Positions 25,262 to 32,369 of a stretch of DNA of 64,000 nucleotides are shown here, piece by piece. Below the pieces are notes generated by a model. That model was given only the letters and a program-made list of their open reading frames with translations. It did no database searches and was not told where the DNA came from. Each line of letters opens with the position of its first letter. The first letter of the stretch is position 1. The DNA comes from JBAYIE01 sp041665785 (GTDB lineage Bacteria; Bacteroidota; Bacteroidia; UKL13-3): positions 46,576 through 110,575 of the forward strand of contig JBAYIE010000006.1 of the NCBI GenBank assembly GCA_041665785.1. The letters are read 5' to 3'. The position numbers and the translations under genes are program-made.

Positions 25262-25700
25262 ATTTAGAAATAATTACGAATGACGAAGTACAAAGTACGA
25301 AGTAGCTAAGCCTGGAACTTGTCCTTAATTTAGATCTATCTCTTACCAGAGGACTATCATAATTACGAATTACAAATTACGAAGTACGAAGTGGCTAAGC
25401 CTGGAACTTGCCCTTAATATAGATCTTTCTCTTATTAGAGGATTATCATAATTACGAAGTACAGATTACGAAGTACGAAGTGGTTAAGCCTAGAACTTGT
25501 CCTTAATTTAGATCTTTCTCTTACCAGAGGATTATCATAATTACATAATTACGAAGTACAGATTACGAAGTACGAAGTGGCTAAGCCTGGAACTTGTCCT
25601 TAATTTAGATCTTTCTCTTATCAGAGGATTATCACAATTACATAATTACCAAGTACGATGTGGTCACATCCGGAAACTTGGTCTCATTTTCGATTTATCT
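25262..25700. repeat. Tandem array of ~89-bp units (gmk side)
   Basis: Five units anchored by GGCTAAGCCTGGAACTTG at 25305, 25394, 25483, 25580 and a degenerate one at 25663 (periods 89, 89, 97, 83). Each unit carries CCTTAATTTAGATCTTTCTC and AGAGGATTATCATAATTACG, then the word TACGAAGTACGAAG. The final degenerate unit runs to the stop of the four-helix-bundle gene. Between 25182 and 25262 only scattered ACGAATTACG-like words are seen. There are no unique spacers, so it is not a CRISPR. Confidence 0.9.
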
Positions 25701-25715
25701 CTTACAAACTGAGAA

Positions 25716-26084
25716 TCACTGCTGTTTGTTTCTACTTTTTCGAATGGATTGAATGGATTTTACAACAATTGCCAAAAACTCTTCATACGCTTTTGTAAGC
25801 TCAACGATTGAGGATTCTAATGCGGGAAACCTTGCTTTCAAAATGAAAAGAAAATGGATCGTTTCATCGGCTTCCTCCTCAACAATTTTATACTTATTAA
25901 GAAAATCAGCCTTAGATTTCGCTCTGCGTGTAGCCCGGAAATTGGAAGCAACAGAATTTGATGATCGCGTTATTTGCTTTACTATTTCATTATCTGATGT
26001 CCGGAAAGGGATATGATCCGTTAGCTCCATTACCTGCAATGCAAGGTTTCGGGTAAGGTCCATCCATTCATTTATGGTTCTCAC
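25716..26084 (-). CDS. Four-helix-bundle (S23 / 23S rRNA intervening-sequence-type) protein
   Basis: 122 residues, predicted as four antiparallel helices. The segments LALQVMELTDHIPFRTSDNE, VKQITRSSNSVASNFRATR and FLNKYKIVEEEADETIHFLFIL follow the pattern of S23-family proteins, first found in insertions of 23S rRNA genes and also related to the Avd accessory protein of diversity-generating retroelements. They are small basic oligomers that may bind nucleic acid. Here there is no rRNA or reverse transcriptase; the gene sits between two different tandem repeat arrays inside the yicC-gmk operon, in the same orientation. Function unknown. Confidence 0.85.
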   Translation of the reverse strand: MRTINEWMDLTRNLALQVMELTDHIPFRTSDNEIVKQITRSSNSVASNFRATRRAKSKADFLNKYKIVEEEADETIHFLFILKARFPALESSIVELTKAYEEFLAIVVKSIQSIRKSRNKQQ

Positions 26085-26199
26085 AGGCTTTAATAAATTA
26101 CTAAATAACCTGATTAACCCTACTCTTCAAAACGAATATTAGAGTTCCCGACTATCCATTCACAAATAACATAATTAACTGATTTCTTACTCTCGCAAC

Positions 26200-26578
26200 T
26201 CCACTTTCCACTTCGTAATTTGTACTTCGTAATTCCAAACCCTTCCCCGTGACCAAAAGGCCCTAACTTAGCACCCATTCATTAGCGGGCCCACTTCGTA
26301 ATTGGTAATTGGGTTAGTAGTTATTTTGTTATTTAATTCAGGCATTCTGGTAAGCCACTTCGTAATTTGTACTTCGTACTACTTAGTTCGTACTTCCATT
26401 CCCGTGACCAAAAGCCTCTAACCTTTGCACTCATCCACATGCGTACCCACTTCGTACTTCGTAATCCGTCATTCGTACTTATATTCCCGTGACCAAAAGT
26501 CCCTAACTTAGCACCCATTCGTTAGCGAGCCCACTTCGTACTTCGTAATCTGTACTTCGTACTTTTTAATCCGTACTT
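26200..26578. repeat. Tandem array of ~85-bp units (yicC side)
   Basis: Three units anchored by CCGTGACCAAAAG at 26247, 26402 and 26487 (155 and 85 bp apart; the first interval holds extra sequence). Each carries TAACTTAGCACCCATTC-like text and ends in CCACTTCGTACTTCGTA-type words. That word is the reverse complement of TACGAAGTACGAAGTG in the array on the other side of the four-helix gene. The array begins at the yicC stop codon itself (26579). The 494-bp gap 26085-26578 contains no other gene. Confidence 0.85.
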
Positions 26579-27448
26579 CTAAATTACATTATTTATCTGT
26601 TCCTTAATCTTCTCCAACTCATCCTTCATCTCCACCACCCGTTGCTGAATTTTAAAATGATTGGCTTTAGAACCCATGGTATTGATTTCGCGGCCCATTT
26701 CCTGTGCAATAAATCCGAGCTTTTTACCCGATGATTTCATACGCATGGTTTCCAGAAAATACTGGCAATGCTGGATCAGGCGTGTACGCTCTTCGGTTAC
26801 ATCAAACTTCTCAATATAGTAGAGCAGTTCCTGTTCGAAACGGTTTTTATCATAAGAAGCTTCGCTGATCTGTTGCAGCTCCTGATCAATTTTGGTGCGC
26901 AATGCATCGATACGTTCCGGTTCCAATACTTCTACTTCTTTCACAAGTTGGATAATTGCCTGAGTCATACGGTTCAGTTCATCCGACAACATCTCCCCTT
27001 CTTTGATTCTGAACTTTTCAAATTCTACAAAGGCTTTGTTCAACACATCCATCAGTATTTTCATGTCCTCTTCGCGGTTCTCATCCACCGTTTGTTGAAA
27101 CAGGTTGGGAAGACTCATGATGTTTTGTACAATATTTTCCGTTCCCAGGTTAAATTCCTTCACCACATTGGTCAATTCATTGAGGTAGTAACGGGCTACA
27201 TCTTTGTTGAGCGGTAATACTTTGTCTTCGGCCAGTTTGAACACCACATTTACGTTAACCTGACAAGATCCGCGTTCCACAAGGCGATTCAACTCCTTAC
27301 GCACCTCGGTCTCCTTGTTTTGCCAACCTTTGGGAAGGCGCAGGTTCAGTTCCAGAAATTTGTTGTTCAGGGACTTGAATTCCACTTTAACGGCAAACCT
27401 TTCGGTTTCCAGTTCGGCTTGTCCAAAGCCGGTCATCGATCGTAGCAT
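26579..27448 (-). CDS. YicC/YloC-family endoribonuclease
   Basis: 289 residues starting with the invariant MLRSMTGFGQ. It continues with the KVEFKSLNNKFLELNLRLP segment (~23-41) and the C-terminal MRMKSSGKKLGFIAQEMGREINTMGSKAN signature (~235-263; the family's RNase domain), and ends NVI. Members such as E. coli YicC act as endoribonucleases. The gene lies upstream of gmk and nadD on the same strand. A TACATTTG promoter box precedes it. Confidence 0.9.
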   Translation of the reverse strand: MLRSMTGFGQAELETERFAVKVEFKSLNNKFLELNLRLPKGWQNKETEVRKELNRLVERGSCQVNVNVVFKLAEDKVLPLNKDVARYYLNELTNVVKEFNLGTENIVQNIMSLPNLFQQTVDENREEDMKILMDVLNKAFVEFEKFRIKEGEMLSDELNRMTQAIIQLVKEVEVLEPERIDALRTKIDQELQQISEASYDKNRFEQELLYYIEKFDVTEERTRLIQHCQYFLETMRMKSSGKKLGFIAQEMGREINTMGSKANHFKIQQRVVEMKDELEKIKEQINNVI

Positions 27449-27464
27449 GTGTCAGTATTTTAAA

Positions 27465-27472
27465 CAAATGTA
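27465..27472 (-). promoter_or_regulatory. -7 box TACATTTG for yicC
   Basis: Reads TACATTTG on the minus strand, 16 bp before the ATG. No clear -33 element. Confidence 0.4.
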
Positions 27473-27528
27473 GGGGAAAGGTCAGAATGTTTACCAGTAA
27501 TTTCAGGCAAGAATGAAGCGGAAATTTT

Positions 27529-28089
27529 TCAAAACGCATACCCGATCCGGATATTCAACAGAATATCGTATTTCAACAACCGGTCTCCATCCGGAAACAA
27601 GGTAGTTTTGCCGACGGATGAAGGCAATGCACCCGTTTCGCGAATCAAGAGATAGTGCACATAGCCATACGAAAATTCAGCCAGAAAACCGGAACGCGTT
27701 ACCAATTGGTAACCCATCTTTAACCCTATGCCAAATGCATTGTTGGTAAAGTTACTGCTGGCAATGGCTTCGTAATGATAATAGCGACTACGTGCCATGG
27801 CTCCAATAAAGGTACCGCCCAGTGGTTGTTTATGATCGGCAAAATAATAGCGGTAACCCAAATCCGATTTCAGGATGAGGGGATAATCCGTCAGACCCTT
27901 CACGCGCATGGTCAACGTCCAGGATTGCTTTTCGTAAAAAGACTGCTCGTATTGGAGGGAGACATAATTGATCAGGTCGACAGAAATGGCATGGGTCAGG
28001 CTTTCACGACCGGCTGCCTCATCGGACTGTGCTATGGCTGTCCCGGCTAGTCCCGTCAGCAGTGTTAAAAAACAAACAACCGCTTTCAT
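27529..28089 (-). CDS. Predicted outer-membrane beta-barrel-like protein
   Basis: 186 residues. Signal peptide MKAVVCFLTLLTGLAGTAIAQ is followed by alternating hydrophobic/polar strands and a terminal aromatic (GYAF), as in small outer-membrane beta-barrels. Segments such as SVDLINYVSLQYEQSFYEKQSW and FGIGLKMGYQLVTRSGFLAEFSYGY support strands. No family name recognised. The ATG at 28089 is chosen because it starts the signal peptide and a TATCTTTG promoter box lies 5 bp in front of it. Confidence 0.7.
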   Translation of the reverse strand: MKAVVCFLTLLTGLAGTAIAQSDEAAGRESLTHAISVDLINYVSLQYEQSFYEKQSWTLTMRVKGLTDYPLILKSDLGYRYYFADHKQPLGGTFIGAMARSRYYHYEAIASSNFTNNAFGIGLKMGYQLVTRSGFLAEFSYGYVHYLLIRETGALPSSVGKTTLFPDGDRLLKYDILLNIRIGYAF

Positions 28090-28094
28090 GCCAT

Positions 28095-28102
28095 CAAAGA
28101 TA
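28095..28102 (-). promoter_or_regulatory. -7 box TATCTTTG for the barrel gene
   Basis: Reads TATCTTTG on the minus strand and ends 5 bp before the ATG, implying a very short leader. It argues against a start at 28107. Confidence 0.45.
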
Positions 28103-28239
28103 TACACAAAATATCGGAGAAAGGGAAAGAAATACAGGAAATAAAGTTTGCGGGGATGAGTGGTTTGGGATGAGGGTTTCGGTTAAATGAATTTCAATAT
28201 TTTTTTTCGACAAGCAGAAATATTATGACAGGTAAACCT

Positions 28240-29145
28240 TCATGCAGTTTTTGTAATTGCAGCCCTTGAGGCTTTCCAATTCACCAAAAACACTCCCCCG
28301 AAAATAACGGCGATGTCGAGCACCTTCTCCAGCGTGAGCGCATCTTTGCCCAGAATGAGCGCAATAACCACGGCCATTACCGGTTGCAGATAAATATACG
28401 AACCTACAAGGGATGAAGTGGCATGACGCAGTGCATACGCATTCAACACATAGGTCATAAACGTGGTACCTATGGTTACAAAAGCGATACTCCACCAAAC
28501 GATGGGAGTAAAACTTTGCCAGTCGGTTTGCACAAAATCGGAAATGCCAAAAGGCAATACCACAAAGAATCCGAAAAAGAAGGACCACAGGGTAACAGTT
28601 AAGGGGTGGTATTTGTGCATCAGCGATTTGGCATATACCAGGTAAAACGCATAGATGATGGCATTGAGCATGATAAAAACATCGCCCCATACCTTATCGC
28701 TATCAAAACGGAAGCGGGTACCGCCCATCAGCATCAGGGCACCGAATGCAGCAATCAGAATTCCGAGGACTTTTTGTACAGAAAGTTTTTCTTTGAGCAA
28801 AAGTGCCGCAAATACCACGACAAAAATGGGTGTATTCAACATCAGCACAGCTCCATTAATAGGTGTAGTAATCGACAATCCCTTAAAGAATAAAAGCATA
28901 TTGAAGGCTACACCAAACAAAGCACTGATGAACAATTTACGGTAGTCTTTGCGGTCGTGAATTTTTTGTTTTACCACTACCGCATGAAAAATAAAAATGC
29001 AAACCAACGCAACAGTAACCCGCATCAGAATAAAAGCGGAAGGCTGTACAAATTCCGGCATAACAATTTTGGCAATGGAAAAAGTGGCCGCATACAACAA
29101 AGCAACTACGAATAAGGCCAGATGTATTTTCAAGGTTCGGTTCAT
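28240..29145 (-). CDS. EamA/DMT-family transporter
   Basis: 301 residues with ten predicted membrane helices in two repeats of five, the hallmark of EamA drug/metabolite transporters. The first repeat ends near residue 150 (KEKLSVQKVLGILIAAFGALML) and the second contains GSYIYLQPVMAVVIALILGKD. Substrate unknown; such proteins often export amino acids or metabolites. The ATG overlaps the stop of the MATE transporter (ATGA), so the two are co-expressed. C-terminus is basic (KASRAAITKTA). Confidence 0.88.
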   Translation of the reverse strand: MNRTLKIHLALFVVALLYAATFSIAKIVMPEFVQPSAFILMRVTVALVCIFIFHAVVVKQKIHDRKDYRKLFISALFGVAFNMLLFFKGLSITTPINGAVLMLNTPIFVVVFAALLLKEKLSVQKVLGILIAAFGALMLMGGTRFRFDSDKVWGDVFIMLNAIIYAFYLVYAKSLMHKYHPLTVTLWSFFFGFFVVLPFGISDFVQTDWQSFTPIVWWSIAFVTIGTTFMTYVLNAYALRHATSSLVGSYIYLQPVMAVVIALILGKDALTLEKVLDIAVIFGGVFLVNWKASRAAITKTA

Positions 29146-30530
29146 GCTTTATCAATCAATTGCGAAAATTTTTCCTGCTCTTCGGCCGGGAAATTAAATG
29201 CCCGCGATTCTTTGATAAAACGAATGGATAAAAAGATAGCCGAGAAAGTAAGTCCGAGCGATAAACCAAACCAGATTCCATATAACTCCCATCCCAATGC
29301 ACTGGCCATCCACCAGCCCGCAGGTATGCCCACTACCCAATAGGCAATAATGGTGATCAAAGTTGGAATGCGCGTATCGGCCAAACCACGGAGAATACCC
29401 AGACTCACACATTGCACTCCATCGCTGAGCTGAAACAAGGCCGCAATCAGCAGCAGGTTGGCAGCTAAATCCGATACCATAGGATCGGGCGTGTAAAAAT
29501 AAACCAACATGCGGTTGGCCAAAGCAAACACAATGGCAGTAGCTGCCATAAACAATACACTCATGATAAGCGCTGCTCTGCCCGAAAACATCATGTCCTT
29601 TTTATTTTTTCGTCCCCATGCATCACCCACCACAATGGATCCACCTACCGAAAGTCCGGTGGCCACCATATAAGTAACCGATGCCAGATTGATAGCGATC
29701 TGATGTGCCGCTAACTGGTTCTTACCAAACCATCCAATCATAACAGCTGCAAAGGCAAATGCACCCACTTCAAAAAAGTATTGAAAACCAGATGGCACAC
29801 CCACTTTAAAAATCAATTTCAACAATTGCAGGTTTCCGATCCGTTCTTTCACATGCAGAAACTGATGGTAGATCGGATTTCGTAAAACAAAGGCAATCAT
29901 AACTACAGCCATCAGCAGTCGTGTGATCGAAGTAGCATAGCCGGCTCCGTTCAATCCATAGGCCGGAAAACCCAGTTTACCAAAAATCAAAATCCAGTTG
30001 AGCAATACATTGAGCAATAAACCGGCAATGGTAATCACCGCTGCAGGTTTGGTATACGAAAGTCCGTCGCTGAATTGCTTGGCTGCCATAAACAACAGCA
30101 TAAAAACGGTTCCGGCATTCAGGATATGCAGGTAGGGTTTGGTAAGCTCCGTTACTTCTTCATCCTGACCAAGCCAATGCAGATTCAGAGTAAACATATA
30201 AAGCAGCAAACAAATGAAAAAACTCAGGATCAGGCTGGCCCAGATTCCCTGACGAAAAAACAACGCTACTTCGTTTGTATGTCCACCACCGCGTGATTTT
30301 GCAACCAGCGGTGAAATGGCGGTAAGGGTTCCAATACCAAGGATGGTTACAAAAAAGAAAACGGAATTGGCCAGTCCGGCTGCAGCCAGGTTGGTGGCAT
30401 CCAGACGCCCGATCATTACAATATCAGCTACACCCATCAATACGATACCGATTTGTCCGATGATAATCGGATAACTCAGTCGCAGGATAGGACCAAAATA
30501 AGGCTGATATTTCTTAAAAATGTGGAACAC
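29142..30530 (-). CDS. MATE-family multidrug efflux transporter
   Basis: 462 residues, twelve membrane helices, Na+- or H+-coupled antiporter of cationic compounds. The N-terminal SYPIIIGQIGIVLMGVADIVMIGRL and the second-repeat GIPAGWW segment are typical NorM-like signatures. The apparent start is GTG at 30530 because no suitable ATG is near. It overlaps the EamA gene by four bases. Confidence 0.9.
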   Translation of the reverse strand: MFHIFKKYQPYFGPILRLSYPIIIGQIGIVLMGVADIVMIGRLDATNLAAAGLANSVFFFVTILGIGTLTAISPLVAKSRGGGHTNEVALFFRQGIWASLILSFFICLLLYMFTLNLHWLGQDEEVTELTKPYLHILNAGTVFMLLFMAAKQFSDGLSYTKPAAVITIAGLLLNVLLNWILIFGKLGFPAYGLNGAGYATSITRLLMAVVMIAFVLRNPIYHQFLHVKERIGNLQLLKLIFKVGVPSGFQYFFEVGAFAFAAVMIGWFGKNQLAAHQIAINLASVTYMVATGLSVGGSIVVGDAWGRKNKKDMMFSGRAALIMSVLFMAATAIVFALANRMLVYFYTPDPMVSDLAANLLLIAALFQLSDGVQCVSLGILRGLADTRIPTLITIIAYWVVGIPAGWWMASALGWELYGIWFGLSLGLTFSAIFLSIRFIKESRAFNFPAEEQEKFSQLIDKA

Positions 30531-30829
30531 GTTGTCGGAAAAAAGGGTTGCGAAAATACGATAATTTGTCGGGCCTCAAACAGAGAGAAGCGGAATTTTA
30601 TTGCAAAAACTTTATTGTTAATCGCTGAAATAACAATCGTATAAACATAGCTGTTTCGGTGGTTTGAATGCAGGTTTATAATGGTCATATTTTGCACATC
30701 TTTGCTGAGAATGGTTTCCTCATTGAATCATTTTTGATTGCCAGACCTTCTTAAAAAAACCTATAAAACCATTAACAGTGGATCAGTTAATGAATAAAAT
30801 CCGGGATAAAAAATTGCTATATTCGAATA

Positions 30830-31012
30830 ATGGACAAAGTTCTCAAAATAGTTAACCTCAAAGCAAAGCAATCAGACTATGCTTATTGGATAACGAAAGA
30901 CATCCGGGAAAGACTTGAGGCCATTGAACTTTTGAGACAACAATACATAAATTTCAGAAAGGATGTTCAACCAAGACTTCAAAGAGTTTGTAGAATTACT
31001 CATCAGAAATAA
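30830..31012 (+). CDS. Small partner protein of a nucleotidyltransferase (putative antitoxin)
   Basis: 60 residues: VLKIVNLKAKQSDYAYW, then KDIRERLEAIELLRQQYINF and a basic QPRLQRVCRITHQ end. Short proteins with the words YW, RLxAIExLRxQYI and QPRLQRV precede DUF6036-type nucleotidyltransferase genes in other Bacteroidota, as I recall. The 3' end overlaps the next gene by 50 bp in another frame, so translation is coupled. A TATATTCG box (one mismatch to TAnnTTTG) ends 4 bp before the ATG. Antitoxin role is inferred only from the gene arrangement. Confidence 0.7.
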   Translation: MDKVLKIVNLKAKQSDYAYWITKDIRERLEAIELLRQQYINFRKDVQPRLQRVCRITHQK

Positions 31013-31400
31013 GGCAGAGTATCTTATCGTTGGGGGTTATGCGGTAGGCGTTCACGGGCATCCCAGATATACAGGAGATCTCGATATTTGGCTGAATCCG
31101 ACACCTGAAAATGCCGAGAAGATTTTAAAGTGTGTCAACGAGTTTGGGTTTTCTTCTTATGGATTGACAAAGTCAGATTTTATGAAAGAGGGCAATGTGA
31201 TCCAGTTGGGTTATCCTCCTCTGCGCATTGATCTTTTGAGTCAAATTGATGGTGTTGTTTTTAGTGAGTGCTTTAAAAATCGCATGGAGGTTGAAATTGA
31301 CTCACTTGTTGTAAATTTTATAGGATACGCAGATTTATTAAAGAATAAAAAGGAATCTGGCAGACTAAGGGATATGGATGATCTGGATCATTTGAAATGA
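30963..31400 (+). CDS. Nucleotidyltransferase, DUF6036/MNT-like
   Basis: 145 residues with a minimal nucleotidyltransferase fold: GGYAVGVHGHPRYTGDLDIWL with G24-G25 and the metal-binding D39-x-D41 pair; a third acidic residue is likely the Asp in LRIDLLSQ. Such MNT enzymes modify protein or RNA partners with nucleotides and often form toxin-antitoxin pairs. The small upstream gene overlaps it by 50 bp. No HEPN gene is next to it. The locus is flanked by a 299-bp non-coding gap on the left with no recognisable features and a palindromic repeat on the right. Confidence 0.82.
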   Translation: MFNQDFKEFVELLIRNKAEYLIVGGYAVGVHGHPRYTGDLDIWLNPTPENAEKILKCVNEFGFSSYGLTKSDFMKEGNVIQLGYPPLRIDLLSQIDGVVFSECFKNRMEVEIDSLVVNFIGYADLLKNKKESGRLRDMDDLDHLK

Positions 31401-31479
31401 ATATGCCAGACGCTCCAAAGTTAAAAAGGTACATGATTTGCTACTGAATTCGCTTTTTTTACGCTAATACTTCAATGAT

Positions 31480-31665
31480 ACCACAATGCCGGCATAGGGG
31501 GCGAAGCGGCATCCCATGCAGGTAAGCAGGAATAAACTAAAAAATGAGCAGAATTAATCTTGCGCAACCTGCATGGATACAGCGGAGCACCCGACCCTGA
31601 GGGTGAGCCGGTGAATGTTAATGGCCTGGTGAATATTCCGTAGCGAAACCGGAAGGGGATGCCCC
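31480..31665. repeat. Bacteroidota-type interspersed palindromic element, copy 1
   Basis: Inverted arms CCATGCAGGT (31514-31523) and ACCTGCATGG (31567-31576) surround an AT-rich loop. They are followed by GATACAGCGGAGCACCCGACC, CTGAGGGTGAGCCGG and GGGGATGCCCC. This word set (GATACAGCG...CCCGACC) and its reverse are familiar from intergenic repeats in many Bacteroidota genomes. The 291-bp gap 31401-31691 contains nothing else. Confidence 0.5.
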
Positions 31666-31691
31666 AAATAATAAAATGAAATCAGTTTGCT

Positions 31692-32369
31692 TTATCCTTT
31701 GACCGGCAGAGCAATTGCACATACACTGATTTTGCAGGTAGCAGGCAAACATTTAATCAAAGCTTCCAGCGTAGCACCGGTGGTAATTACATCGTCGCAT
31801 ACCAACAGATGTTTGTTTTCAAGCACTGCTGCATCTTTTACAGTAAACACTTCGCTTACATTCATCCAGCGTTCAAAACGCGATTTGCGGGTTTGGGTTT
31901 CGGTAGCCGTTTTCTTCCCTACGGCATGCGATAAATCGGCGATGGATAAGGCTTCGGCAATACCTTGTGCAAAGCAGGCACTTTGGTTGTAACCGCGTTT
32001 GCACAATTTGCTCTTGTGCAACGGAACAGCCACGACGGCATCTGGAAGCAATTCCAATTCCTTCAACTGGTTGCCATATGTTTTACCCAAAAATGTAGCG
32101 AGTTCCTGGTTGCCTTTATACTTGAGCTGATGCAGAATTTTTTGTCCGATGCCTTCCTTCTTGAAATAGATATACGCATAAGCGCGCTCAACAGAACATC
32201 TTCCCCAGAAAATCTTTTCAACCGGATTTTCGCGCACGCGGTGAAAATGCGTTTGCGGTAAATGATACAAACAAGAAGTACACAGGTGCTGTTCGTGTGC
32301 CTGCAAACCCTGATTGCACCCGATGCACAGGTGCGGATACAAGAGGTCGATCAGGGACTTGAGAAACAC
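31692..32369 (-). CDS. ComF-family phosphoribosyltransferase-like protein
   Basis: 225 residues. The N-terminal zinc-finger-like Cys pairs (CIGC ~15-18, CTSC ~30-33) and the C-terminal PRPP-binding loop LLVCDDVITTGAT (~188-200) define the ComF family, linked to DNA uptake/competence in many bacteria. The VVAVPLHKSKLCKRGYNQS segment is also typical. It starts with GTG at 32369, overlapping the TAG of the protease gene by one base. Confidence 0.9.
   Translation of the reverse strand: MFLKSLIDLLYPHLCIGCNQGLQAHEQHLCTSCLYHLPQTHFHRVRENPVEKIFWGRCSVERAYAYIYFKKEGIGQKILHQLKYKGNQELATFLGKTYGNQLKELELLPDAVVAVPLHKSKLCKRGYNQSACFAQGIAEALSIADLSHAVGKKTATETQTRKSRFERWMNVSEVFTVKDAAVLENKHLLVCDDVITTGATLEALIKCLPATCKISVCAIALPVKG

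Noticed and set aside
25262..25700. Possible CRISPR array
   Set aside because: Units of ~89 bp are repeated in full without variable spacers, and no cas gene is present.
25716..26084. Diversity-generating retroelement accessory (Avd) protein
   Set aside because: The fold class is related, but there is no reverse transcriptase or template/variable repeat pair in the window.
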